Source of the DNA: Breviolum minutum Mf 1.05b.01
Taxonomy: Eukaryota > Sar > Dinophyceae > Suessiales > Symbiodiniaceae
NCBI GenBank assembly: GCA_000507305.1
Contig: DF239574.1
Coordinates: forward strand, 19,416-83,415
DNA length: 64,000 bases
Direction: 5' to 3'
Below the pieces are notes generated by a model, which was not told the DNA's origin, did not search any database, and was given only the letters and a program-made list of their open reading frames with translations. Each line of letters starts with the position of its first letter. Position 1 is the stretch's first letter. Positions 21,433-34,200 of this stretch are shown piece after piece. The translations under genes were made by a program, and so were the position numbers.

Positions 21433-24400
21433 GGTTTCTGGTTGTTGTTGTGTCCCAAAATTTATGTACCACAGCATCGTGACCCATGCGTTATCAACAC
21501 ATATCAACACCTGAGACTAAGCTCTTTGCTTCAAATCTAAATTCTAAATCAACTGAATTTTGTCATGAGACAGTTGATGGTTCAGAAATCCCAAACAACC
21601 ACCTGGGATGTAGTCCAAACCTTGTAAACAACGGGGGGAAACACCCCTCCCAACTACCAACCAACCTCACCAACCGACCCAACCTGGTGAGTTGATCCCG
21701 GAAAAATCTGGTTGGGCAAGCCATCAACAGGATGACATTGGGAGCCCTCCACTGAGGTGTACCCCAGCAATCCAAAGGCTTGAACTGTGGCAGCTTAGCA
21801 AATCCATCGATGTGGCCTGCAGTCTGTCAGGAGCGAGCGGGATAGCTGGGGGATATATAGCTGTTTCCTGGTTTCAAATACTTTTTATGTTCACGCCTTA
21901 CCTTGGGGAAATGATCCAATTTGACTCATATTTTTCAAAGTGGTTGGTTCAAACACCAACTAGCTGAAGACTATGGTACTGATTTGTCAATGATATTCCC
22001 AAAGGTGATTGCAATGGCACCAAGAAAAAAAAACACATTTCACATTCCTGATCTTAAAATATGGACATGGAACAAGATAAAACCTTAATGTCAATGATGT
22101 GGGGGGAGCCGTGAATTTTCATGTCGCGCTGCTACCAGGACGGGTTGACTTGTAAAATTCCCGTGGAGTTGGACAGTGATGGCAAGACAAGTGATACCTC
22201 CATCCTCAAGCAGGTACGGGGTTGGCTTGGCCGGGAGTTTTCTGTTGACCCCTGCTGGGTCCCAAAAAATTCCCAAACATCTCAGGCCATTTGCGTGGAC
22301 TGCGATCCCAACGATCATTGCCAGTGGGGCCGTTTGGACATCAAATTGGAAAGGAGAAGCATAGGAATCCTGAAATGCATGTGCAGACAGTTGGTGATAG
22401 TCACTTTTGCATGTGTAGTATACTTCCTGCCGAGTTGGTCGCTAGCCATTTGATACGAGCTTTCTTGATCTTGCTTGAATCCCGCAAAAACAAACTTGTG
22501 ATTTCATCATTCTGTGATACTGACCTTCTCTTAATTTTGATATTTTTTGTTTTTAAACCATGCTTTTCTATGATTTTCTTTAGTTTTTTACCTATGGCTT
22601 CCTGGCTTCCGAAAGTGCCAGCCTTGTTTGGTGATATTGGCCCTGAGGCTTGGATCGCCATGAGGCTTTTTGCCCCAAGGCCTTCGCAGTCAGTGGTCAC
22701 GCCTGTGCCACCGTACAGGTGACGGTGCCCCATGCGCATGTGAGGACCCATGGTTTTTTGAGTGAAGGTAACTGTTGTGAGTGAAGGCCATTTTTCGGCT
22801 CGATTTTTTTGCGGGAGTCTGATTTTGTAGTTGAAAAAATACTTTATATTTTCACGCCTTACCTGGGGAAATGATCCAATTTGAAGAACATATTTTTCAA
22901 ATGGGTTAGAATTCGTTGGTGGAAAAGTCCTCAATCTTTGCTCCCCAGGATGTCCGTGGAAAAGAAGGTCACCGTTAAGGCCATTAGCACCAAAAGTGCT
23001 CATGCCAGTGTCAAGGACTGTTTTGTGTGATCTTTGAATTTTTAGTGGACAAAGCAGTTGGGACTTGGGAGTTTCTGGATGGGTTTTGTTGGTTTCTTCA
23101 AGTTGCTGGATGAATTCCGAAGGATGCGACCCTTTAAAGGGTCCCGGCCGGGTGTCCTCCCGGACCAACCACCTGACACCTTGGTGACGACAGGAGACTG
23201 CTACTGTTCGACAAGGCAACATCGAGGCCCAGGTGCATCACGATGATGTGATGGGGTCATATTCTTCATGGCAATGGGTTGATGTTGAATTTTTGAACTA
23301 CCTCCAGTAAACTAACATGGCTGGCTGCCCATTTTTTAATAGGGAATACATCTTCAAATTTGTCGTTTTTTTCCATTGCCATGTTAGTTTACCAGAGGGT
23401 ACTGAAAATTAACGGCTGGTTCCCAGAAAAAAACACTATCAATTCCGTAAAAGTCGAATCTGAACCAACTGAACCAACTGAACCAACTCTCCATGACTGT
23501 TTGGGTCCAAAATGTGAAACAAAAATCCGGGGTGTAACATGTTTCAATTGGAACAGGAAAAGAGGTTGAAAGTGTTGAACCCCCCCCCAAAAAAAATCCA
23601 CTGAAACCTTGGAGGCAACAGAGTCTGCGACTGCAGAAGCAGAAGCCACTGCTGATAGCTGGGGCCTCAAATATGTCACAATTATATATAATATATAAAG
23701 TGTAAACGTGTATTTTGGAGCTGCCCCCCCCCACCCAGAATGCCAGTCACAAATGATTACAGTAAATGAAGGTTCAGGTTCGGATTTTCGATCCTAAAAA
23801 TGTTTCATATCATCCTGGTGGCTGTGAGCCAGCATCCTGGATTTTCCGGGTGCTGTAGGTCCAAAGTATATGATATAGTATCAGGATAAGGACTTGCGAT
23901 TTGTTGCAAAACATGGTATTTGCAGCTGAACTTGCACTTCTTTCTGCACTTTATGTTGCTGAAGCATCCAGGCGATCGGCGAATCACAGTGGGGGAACCT
24001 GATGCGATCAGGTGATTCAGGAAGAAAATCAGGGAAGATGGAGTTTAAATAAAATTTGGAATAACATGGAATCTTAGGATTTCAGTGGATTTGTTAACAA
24101 ATCCTTGCAACTTTTTGTGCAAAATTGGGGCCGACCCGGCGTTGCAATACAGCGGACCTGGGTTTCTTGTGCTTGCTCCCAGGTGCAGCAGACTGCTAAG
24201 GGTGAGGCCACCGCCAAGTCCGAGCAGGTGTGGAAAACCAGTTGCTTCACCCTAAAGTTTGCCAGCTCACATCTGTTGTAGATGAGATATTTTCTGATAG
24301 TGATGTGTCTGACACCTGGCCCGAATGAAACCATGGGGTGTGTGTGGGTTCAATGGTTCAAATCAACTGGCGGAATTTTCGTTTGAAGATTTCGGACTCC

Positions 24401-27400
24401 GCAGTTGGAGAGCGCTTCGTCTTCGGTGACACGTATGGCTACAGAGGGGGCGAAAGCCACTGCGAGTGGCGTTGAAGCTCAAGTCGTTGGAGCCGCCGCA
24501 GCTGGACCTGAGAATTGGCTGCTGTTCGTGGTTGGGATTGTAGAAAATCCCAAATGAAAAGGATGACAGTTACTAGTAAAAGTTGGGACAGCCCCTTTTT
24601 GTTGAATTTTGAAAAAAGCTAAGGGGGTTGACTTTGTTACCTATACCATTTGATTTTTTGGACTTGGAAACAATTTTGAAACTGATACTGTAAGCAAAAA
24701 TCAAAGATGTATAACCCTGGAAGTCAACGACCATTTGAAACATAGCCCCCTGAAATTGTTGATTATGAATCCCTACTAAAATAATGGTCTTTTCGGAAAG
24801 ACCCTTAAGATTAATGACCTTTGGACTTCCAGGGTAACTGTATAAGCAAAAATCTAGAAGACCTCGAAAGGTGCAGTGTCATTGGCCTTTCTTTTTTGGA
24901 GAATGATAGATCTCTTGATGCACTGCTGAGGAAGGCACAGCCACCCGAACAGGAGTTGCTTCAGGCCCCAGGGCCAATTACTGTAGGTTGAGGTTCATGA
25001 AAGACATCCAGATTAAACGGCAGGAGTAGATAGCATCCAAATTGTGAAATCAACATTTTCTCAAAATATAAAAAACCTGACCCTAGAAATTGAGATTGTC
25101 ATCAGTGTGATCTTTTATTGGCCATGTATTGCTGCAGATCGATCTGATCGGTGGCATCTCCGTAGTAAACTTCGGCCAGGTGCAGCTGAAGTCTCTGCAA
25201 CAGCTGAGTCAACTGGTATTGCATCTGCTCTTGGTGAAGCCAAGGAGTGTCTGATTTCGATGATTTTCAACGAGAACCAACGGGTTGAACAAACAGATCA
25301 TTTTGGAGATTTTTTCCTTGGAAATCTAACATAGATATCCAAACAAATGATGGTTTGGAAAAAAGGTAAGTGTTTGGAAACTATGGTAATTTGGGGTACC
25401 CGTGTTGAATTTCAGGGGTGTAAGTGTAACGTTACCTATGGCGAATCTCATTTTTTTCTTTTCATTGCTGGTTTTTTTATGAGGGAACTCCAAGTAGCTC
25501 CAAGTAGCAGCAGGTTTTTACACCCTGAGAACTGCGCCTATGGTGAATCTAAGATCCCAATTATAGTCACTATAGTCTATCACTATCTATCTATCTATCT
25601 ATCTATCCATCCATCCATCCATCCATCCATCCATCTAGCTAGGTAACTATGGCTATACCGAAAAACTCCACAACTATAACTATGACAATAACTGAAACAA
25701 CAACAGGAACTATAGCGCTATACCTCCACAAAGCCCCAGGACGTACCAGGCACTGCCACCGTTTCCGCCAACGCCACCCGTGGCGCCTCGGCTGGTGCCG
25801 TTGTCACGGGCGAAGCCACCGCGGAGCTGACGGTGCCCTTTACGCGCAGTGCCATTAGGTGTCCAAGCGGATGGGTTTTGGTGGGTGGAACTGAAGGTGT
25901 GACTTATTTAAAGAAATCTGTTTGCTGCCAAGGAATGATTTCGGGTGCAATTTTTTGTTCATGAGATTATACTGGAAAAATATCATTTGGGTTATATACA
26001 TATATACGTATATATATATATATCGTTCCTTACTAAGCACCAGTCAGTTTTAAATCATAAACAACCAAGTATATACTACTTTGCAACTTCGGAGTCATCA
26101 GTTGCATTTTAAACGGACATCCCCCCATGCACCATGGCCACACTGGCAAGCCATTGGCCAACGACGCCAGGAGCAGCACCCAAACAGCCTACGGAGATGG
26201 CCTCGCTCAAGGCATTGGTATGGCCACAGCCTGCGCGCCACCGTTGCCCATGGAGCGAACGCCGGATGCTCGTCAGGCAGCGCAAAAAGCGGCAGAGGCC
26301 GAAAGCGGGGTTTGGGGTGATGGTTGGGTGGGTTGGGTGGTAGTGGTAGGATTTTTGGAAGGGGTTTTTGAAGGGAAATGTGTAGATGGGCATTTAATTG
26401 TTTATGTATATAATAATGGTTTTAAAGTTGCAGTTTCCATTGCAGGTTGTGGAGATTTCATGCCTTGTCACCAGGCGCTTGAGCTGGCTTTCCGCTATGC
26501 TGCCAACACGGCCATGGGACGAGCCTTAGCCAATGCAGAAGAGACTGCCAGGAAACAAGCCCTTGCAACGGCCACGGAAAAGGCACCAGGGTGCAGCAAG
26601 TATTGTCGGAATATTCGTGGCAGGATTTTTTTTGTTGAGGCCATTTTGTTGCTGTTCTGATGCTGACGATGGGTAGCTAGAACACTATTTGTTTGTGACT
26701 GGAGGATCTGTGCATTGAACATTTGCAGAGGCAAAATAGTTTTGCTTTTGCCAGATCATCGCGACAATTCTCAACAAAAGTCTAAATTCAGGTTGAAGCC
26801 CTGATATTTTTTGGGGACATTGTGAAGGTACATAGGTTTTCATCTTGCATTGGCCGTCCGGCCAGTGTGTGACCTGTACTCCTTAATTTCAGAATTATGT
26901 TTTATTGTTTATACAACCGGAGTAAGTAGATGGTGACCTGTGAGTTCCATCGTGATTTTTCTGGAGAGTATGATGTTTACACATCAGATACAAAATTCGC
27001 AGACTCGGCAAAGGCAGGGAAAGGTGGTAATTCCCCCTATCTTTTTTTTAGGAATCCTTAGGGTTTCCCCAGTTACCCCCCCTCCCCTTGAACCACCCCC
27101 CTCCCCTTCCACCGTTGCCACCATCGTTAGGCCTTTGAGAAGGCCAAAGCCAAAGCCACTGAAGAGGCGAAAGCGGCCGCCACAGAGGCAGCAGCTGAAG
27201 GTGTAGAGAGCTATGCTACACAAATTGCTTCCCAACAAGCAAAGGCTGGTTCCGAACTCCTGGAAAGGATGTATGTTGTAGCACAAAAATGAGGGATTTT
27301 TTTGTTGAAACGGTTGTAAATTAAATTGGCGATTAGAAAGATAGCGTTTCGAAATTTGATAGTAAAATACGTACCAATGTGTTTCATTCTCCTTCTCCAG

Positions 27401-29975
27401 TGCTTCATTCACCCCTCAATGTTTCCCTTCATCAATTGACGTGTTTGTTTTCAACAAAAGTATTACTACCCTTTTAAAACCTAAGATTTATTGACGTTCA
27501 AATTCCTTCAAATTCCTTCAAATTCCTTCAATTCTTGGTTCAGTTTTTTTTTCCCCGAGGCCAAGGCTTTCAACGGGGAAATTTTACCGTGGAAAAAACT
27601 CCTGGAGGCCAAGGCCTTACAGGTAGCGAAAGCAGCAGCTCGTGATATTGCAGAGGCGATGGCACAACGTAAGGCGTGGAGGTTTGCTTTTTGGTTTGGG
27701 GGAAGATGGTTTTGGAAGATGGTGATATTTGATTTGTTTATATTACTGTATATCAGAATCATATCTATTTAGTGATTTAGTGGATGATTTATGATGGGAT
27801 GCTTACAATCTACTATGTGCATGCATGTCTTTTTGAATGGTGTGATTACTGTATATGATTAGAAATGAGGCATATAATGCGAATTTCATCTTATAGTCTT
27901 GGAATGTAGAAAAACAACTGATATTCACTTTGATGATGAATGATTATTAAATGGGTGTAGTAATCATTTTGGATAAATCAATAGTAACGACAATTGGATG
28001 AATCATCTGTAAATTATTCTACTGGTTAGTTACAGCACCCAGTTACAAACTTGGAATGAAATCGGTTGCAGAATTCAAATTTGTAGCTGGGTGTAACTTG
28101 GGAAGTTGTGGATACTGAGGCATCCAAACTCGCTGAGGAGGCAGCCCAGGACTGCAAGAAGCGACGGTTGGAATCTCCTTGCTAAAGATGTTGGCACAAC
28201 TTTCACATACTTCAATCAGTGCCACTATATAGATGTGCTTTTTGTTTGGTTGGTTCTATCTCCAAAAAAATCACCTTAGAAAAAACGCATTTTCGGACCA
28301 TTTTGGCACACATCCCTGTGATTTTTTTGGGGGGGCCTCATGGTTTTTTTTGGGCCCCGAGATCCCCCTTGGTTGCAGAAACCCCTTCCTCGCAGGAAGA
28401 AGCTGAGCGTTTAGCACAGCTCAGAGCTGCAAAGGTGGCTCAGGCGAATGCCTCCAAGAAAGCAGAGGAGAAAGCCAAGGAGTGGTCGAAGGGGTGGTGA
28501 AAGGTGCTTTATTGTATAACAGCAAACAAATCCAGCAACAGCCTGTTAACAGCATAACCATAGGTTCTCTTTTTTTTTTTAACGGAGTGCTTTATTATAC
28601 TATATACTTCATATATTTAGTACATTGTATATGTACACTTGCTTATTACATGTTACATGTACATCTTGTATATAGACATCTCTCTCCTTCTCTATATATA
28701 TTTATACTAATCTATATATACACACATGTTTGTCAGAAATGGCATAGGTTATGAAGATAGACCCTTCTGGTCCGGTCGAAGTGGACATTTGCAGGAAGCT
28801 GCTGAATGGCGTGCAAGGCGCCAAGCGCAAGCGCACCTTGGTTGCATTTCAGGTAGGTCAATCAATAGAACGTGAAACATCAGTGTTACTGTTGATGGTT
28901 CAGAAATCTGGCGATCACCACCTGGGATGTATCAGACCCTGTAAATAATGGGATAAACTACCAACCTCAACTGGTGAACGCCGGATTTCTGAACCATCAA
29001 CCGTAGGAGTACTGTTTTATTGTTGGAAGCAACTTCATTATTGGGAATGGCAAGCCAGTTTGGTGGGTCATGATGTTTCAACGATCAGCTGTAGAATTTT
29101 TAAGTTTCTTGAATAAAACACGAGGCTGGTCATAGGCCATGGTTCCCCGGTAAGGCTTGCAAAGGAGGAGGCCAAATTGAAAGCCGAAGAAGCTGCCAAT
29201 GTGAAAGCGCAAGAAGTGGCAAAGGAGAAGGCCGAGGACATCATGACATGCCCCATTTTCCCCTATGTTTTTCTGCCCTTTTTTGATGAGCGAACCCTTA
29301 TAAATCCCATCAATTTGGTGAAGTTTGAACAATGTTGGCCCATTTGTATCATCAAGAAGACATCCGGAAAATTATTGATGGGATGATTTTCAAAACTTCA
29401 AAATTCACTCAACATGCACATATCAACCACTCCCTAGGAGACTAGTCTTCCAAGCATCATTTTTTAAAGGAAACACGTTCATTTTCGAGGGAGAAAAAGT
29501 CCTCCTAAGAACTAACATATCCCCCACAATCGCCGGCACCTTTTTGAGTCGATGATTTTCCGAACTTCCCAAGGTAGGATAGTCTCCTGGAGGGGGTATC
29601 CCTTGGCATAACTTCAGGACGCTGCCGAAGCCTTAGCTTTGAAAGAAGCGCAGCAGGAAGCGGAGATGGCAGCGACACGGCGTGCACAGAAGGAGGCAGA
29701 GGTGCCGAAGCACGGAGAAAATGGGGTCAAAAATGGGTGGAAAACCACTGGACGTGTCATGGTTTCTGAAAAATATCAGCCCTAAGATTGATTGCAAGAT
29801 CATATTTTGAACCAAAAACTTCAATTTTCAAAAGAATTCTCATAGTGCTTCAAAAATGGCTTATATAAATCTATAGTAGTTGTTGGGCTTTTGGTTGTTT
29901 TTGTAATGACCCTGAACCGCTTCAAGCACGACGCCCAACGTCGCAGGAAGCAGCTGAGGATGGTGCCGCCATCAT
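20857..29975 (+). CDS. Ala-rich repeat / coiled-coil protein; each exon is a repeat unit
   Basis: A series of short exons, nearly all phase 0 and bounded by AG|G and GT/GC/GA. First part, Ala/Thr-rich: 20857-20957 (INKTSVKVEAERCG), 22949-23015 (KVTVKAISTKSAHASVK), 23194-23232 (ETATVRQGNIEAQ), 23615-23653 (ATESATAEAEATA), 24183-24227 (VQQTAKGEATAKSEQ), 24447-24482 (GAKATASGVEAQ), about 25209-25244 (STGIASALGEAK), 25740-25858 (DVPGTATVSANATRGASAGA). Second part, helical Ala/Glu/Lys: 26475-26582 (36 aa), 27131-27200, 27608-27668, 28120 to about 28149, 28396-28479 (28 aa), 28795-28840, 29165-29236 (24 aa), 29618-29701 (28 aa), and perhaps one near 29950. The second part predicts a long coiled coil. 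No function recognised. Start, end and unity of the gene are unproven; 22140-22213 (PVELDSDGKTSDTSILKQ) may also belong. Confidence 0.6.
21368..21433 (+). repeat. (TTG)n microsatellite
   Basis: About 21 TTG units, degenerating into TGG/TTG at the 3' side. Confidence 0.95.
22836..22925. repeat. Repeat family J copy
   Basis: Contains TTTTCACGCCTTACCTGGGGAAATGATCCAATTTGA. It ends about 24 nt before the acceptor of exon 22949-23015. The sister copy at 21876-21966 shares TTCACGCCTTACC.TGGGGAAATGATCC. Confidence 0.75.
23301..23398. repeat. MITE-like palindromic element, family C copy
   Basis: CCTCCAGTAAACTAACATGG at the left end and CCATGTTAGTTTACCAGAGG at the right end. Confidence 0.8.
24713..24845. 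repeat. Short inverted-repeat element, family K
   Basis: Arms ACCCTGGAAGTCAA (24713-24726) and TTGGACTTCCAGGGT (24831-24845). The element is flanked on both sides by ACTG.TA.TGTAAGCAAAAATC-like sequence (24682-24703 and 24837-24856), so it may be nested in or have duplicated its target. Confidence 0.6.
25581..25634 (+). repeat. (ATCT)n(ATCC)n microsatellite
   Basis: Tetranucleotide array changing from ATCT to ATCC units. Confidence 0.9.
28887..29006. repeat. MITE-like palindromic element, family A, best copy
   Basis: TACTGTTGATGGTTCAGAAA at the left, inverted as TTTCTGAACCATCAACCGTA at the right. Internal CACCACCTGGGATGTAT and CCTGTAAATAATGGGATA. Confidence 0.85.
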
Positions 29976-31299
29976 GACGAGACTTGGGTTGCTGTTGTTG
30001 TCAAAGATGTTCCAAAAAACAGTGGAGCAGTGGCAGAAAGCATTAGGCAACATATTCACATAAAGATAATCATATTATATATATATATATAGTCAGTATA
30101 CAGTTATACATATAGACTCATACAGAGATACCAACCAAAAAAACTCCCAACAGTAAGCACATTTTCCTGTAATGTTGTATCACTATCAGGGTCCTTTTTA
30201 CATGTTGCTTCATTACCCCTATTTCTGGCGGGTTTTCTCAAAATCGAAGGAAGATGTCTATGCCTGGCGGTGCTCTGGGTGGCGAAGCCCTTGAACCTAT
30301 GGATGCTTGGTGTTTTTTTACGTGAATGATGTGAAACTTCGGTGTTTTTTTGATTCATTTGGTGTTCCTATGAACTTGGTGTTCCTAGTTTCATTTGAAT
30401 GTTTCATTTGGATGTTCTGTGGTTTCATTTGGTGTTCCTATGAAATTAGGAGGATGCCGCAAAACATCAGACTATATTTTGCTTTTGTTGATTCCATGAT
30501 TCTGTTAAGGCCCAATAAAGTTCATCACTTTTTTTTTTTCCCGGGGGTCCTTCAAACTCTCTCAGCAAAAAAATAGCACCCTTCTCCATCTTCCAGGAAA
30601 AAGAAGCTTCCAAACCAATGTTGCGAAAGCAAGGCTGAGTGAATGGCCAAATAGAGTTTCCTTGAGCTCTGAGGAAAAAAGGAGCAGTGGAAGAGTAGAA
30701 AGCTGTAGTGGTGCCATGGATTCACGACCAGCAAGAATGACTCAAATGGAAAAGTACAAAATGAAGCAACATTCATTTAGCATTGAAGGATGCAAACAGA
30801 CAAAACTGACAAAACTGACACAACAGTGCGAGTAAGGATGGTTCATTGCTGGCTGTGTTCAAGCAGATCATCTCGGAGGAACCGGGGTTGGGGAGTCATT
30901 GACAGGGCAATGTTTCGAGTGAAGCTGTGCACTTGAGACTTGGATGTCAGGAGGGAGTCTTTGGGTGGCATTCCCAGAGATTTTTTGAGGGATCATCGTG
31001 TGGTTAAAAGAATGACTTGGCGAATTCGTGACGTTTTTAGTCACCAAGCAAAATTGCATGGAATTTCACTTAGTTTGCTAATTGTATGTTTCCGATTCCC
31101 TCTTTACAAGACTTGGCGGGCCATAACATGATGCCTCGTGGAAGCAAAAGACCCAACAACACAACTAAAACCATGTCCTGTCCAAACATCGCTGTTTTTG
31201 AGGCTGTATAGAGGCCTGTTGCCTTTTTCCGCTTTGGAGGCTGCTTGATGCTGTGTTTAAACCTCAAGCTGTTGTTACTTTGACCAAACCTGCTCGAAG
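29976..31299. other. No gene recognised
   Basis: Between the Ala-rich gene and the carrier-like gene. It contains short AT microsatellites (30079-30092) but no family-like coding pattern on either strand. Possible introns of either neighbour. Confidence 0.35.
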
Positions 31300-34200
31300 G
31301 CCACTGAGCAGAAAGCCTTGTACGTGCTGAACTACGCGGCGATCAAGTCCCTTCTGCGAAGGTGTGACTGGCATGGTCTGAAAAAAAAAGCCACTGGATG
31401 GATGATGGATGCGTTTTTAAAAAAGGTTGAGGTGGAAGGGGGCAGGCAGAGTGGAATCATGTTGCGCTATGCCTTTACTTTGGATGAATTCTCAAACACA
31501 TTCTCGAAAACTCTTCTGTAGTGACAGGTCCTTTGGGGAACTTGGTATTGTGGTGGGGATTCCCAGACATTTTTAAGCATTTTGAAGGGATACAGATGAT
31601 GATGTTATTCCCTGCACCAAAAAACAAGGCCACGATATTTTGTGGTTATTTAAGTTCGGGGAGCCCAGGTGTAGCTTGCTGTGGCCATAGCTGTGTTGGT
31701 TGGTTGAAGATACACCCCCGAAAATTAACATGGAACCTACAAATCACCCATTTAGAAAGGAAAGTGATCTTCCAAACCTCCATGAGGACATGTTCCATGT
31801 CAGTTTTTTGGGGTGTATCTTTTTTGAACAGAAACCTAGGCGACTTGCTTTGTGTCCCTATCAGCGTGCCAGTGGAGGCTTTGGAGAATTTGTTGGGATT
31901 TTTGTAGTGAGGATGATGCTGAGTTTTTTTTTTTGGGCGACTTCTATTTCGATGGCTGAAGTTTCATGATAGAAAACATATATAATTATATGTCTATAAA
32001 TGATGATTACAGTATTATACTGACTTTGCCTTCTCAATTCTTGGATAATTCTGGAGTGCATTTGGCTTTCTCAGCATTCTGTAACTGCAGTATTTCATCA
32101 TATTTCATCAAGTTTCATCATATTTCATCCAAATTTAATATGATGACATCAGGTAGGACCTAGGACTCAAATTGGTATTGACTACGGGCACAACAGCCTC
32201 CAATTTTTTCACACCGGATGGGTCCTCATTGGATGTCCTTCCAGGCCTTGGTGGTTCAGCTTCAAACAACTTCTGAAGCGAATACCTGGCGACTGATCCA
32301 TCAGGCGGGGGTTGAGAGTTTTCGACAGAAATCTCTCCCTCCCAAACAAAATTGGTAGTAGATACGCTCTGGTAAACTAACATAGCAATGGAATATCCCC
32401 ATTTTCAATAGGAAATACATCTTCAATCCGGGTCCATTGCTATGTTAGTTTACCAGAGATAGCTATGAAAGTATAAGTGATCCCGTTTTTTTTTGGGTGG
32501 TGGGTTATTTGTGATCTGCCTACCCAACAAAAATGCGGGGCCTGTCATTTTTCTTGTGGCCCCAAGGCACTTTTCACCAGGGAAGGTTTAACAACAGCCA
32601 TGAAGTCTGGTCGCGCGTGACTTGGCAAATTGGTGGATGGACTTTGGATCATTTTTTGCATCAAAACAAAGGATTCTTTTGCCATATTTTGGATGTGTTT
32701 GGCATCTCTATGCAGATACCTCTTTCAGATCAATCTTTGTGAACCTTTCCAACCGCTCAACAAGCAATATCATTGCCGCCACCGTCGCCCGACCAAAACA
32801 TGCACTGCCAGGTATTTCGTGCTGTCTTTAAAGCCGGGCATTGAATTTGCATTCTTCGATCGGATCAAAAGCATGATCCTCAAGGCGCGTTTGAAAAAAG
32901 GGGTGAAAACAAACAAAGGACATATTTTTTCCGGGTAAAAGCTTTTCCTTCCACATGGTGGCTTGTGAAGTGCTTATTTTTGATGTCATGAAGACTGGAA
33001 GATGCACATCAAGATGGCTGGAAAACCTCATGGGTTTTTCAACGATTTCATCCCTGGCCAGGACTCTACCAAGGCGGGAGGTGGTGATCCCGTCGTGTTT
33101 TTTTCAGGAAAACCCCAGAATTCAACAAGTCAAATTACTGTAGGCGACCTCACAGGACCCAGGACCCCCCCCCAAAAAAAACCCTGATGGTAGCTGATAC
33201 AGGTTTCGGAAACTTCCCTGAATTTCAGGGCAGTCCGAAGGTTGGTGAAATGGCTTATTCACCCTAGCAGTTGGCGGCTGATTCAACGAGCCCTTTCTTC
33301 TCTAGCGCTTTTGAAGAGAAATTCTCCTCGTAAACATGTGTGTTTGTTTTTGGCTGACAGGAGCTCCCGCCCCTCATAGCATTCTTCTTGGGTGCAGGCG
33401 TCGTGGTCGTTGTCGTTGCACTTCGAGTCTGTAAAACGGATCCATAGCTAAGCACCTTCTGGCGAAGTGACCCGCCAGTTGCGCGAGCGGTGGCCACATG
33501 TTTTGTATATCCATATGCCGAGACCTTACCAAGAACTTTCCAAGATTTTGATGAAACTTGACGTTTGTGACGATACCCTGGACATCCAAATGCTTCCCGA
33601 GAAGGTGTTTTAGGTATATTTTTTGGGGTCCAAATACCTTCTCAGCAGGTGTTTAGATGTCTAGGGATACTTCCATGCATGTGGTTTCTCCACACAACTT
33701 TCTGAGGTCAGGGGAAAAGCTTTGTCGCAGGCTCCCTGCATGTAAATTTGTGAGTGAAGTGAATCTCAAGGAAGCAACTTTCCAAAATCAGCACTCTCTC
33801 CCAGATTCTTCCCCCCCCTCCAAATTTGTGAGTCACCAAAAATTGGGGACGAATAGAACGCTCGGGTTTTTGTGGGTAGCCGCCTTTTTTGTTTGTGTTC
33901 CTTGTTTTGGTGGTACCAAAAAACACATTTGGGAGCAGGCAAAGATGGCACCCAACCCAACAGAAGCACTTCGCAAGGTCCTCCGGATTGTGGAAGTTTT
34001 CTCCAACGATTGGATTTGGGTCATGGAAACAGAAACCGGTTTGTTTGGGAAAACTTTGGTAGCTTTTATCACGTGGGGAAACTGCCAAGTTCCATTGATG
34101 CTCTCAATTTTGCTTGTTTGACCGTTTGTTTGTAAAGAATGACGTGGGGTACTGTTGAAGCCAGTCCATCAGTCTATTTGCTTTGTTGGAAGTTTAAGAA

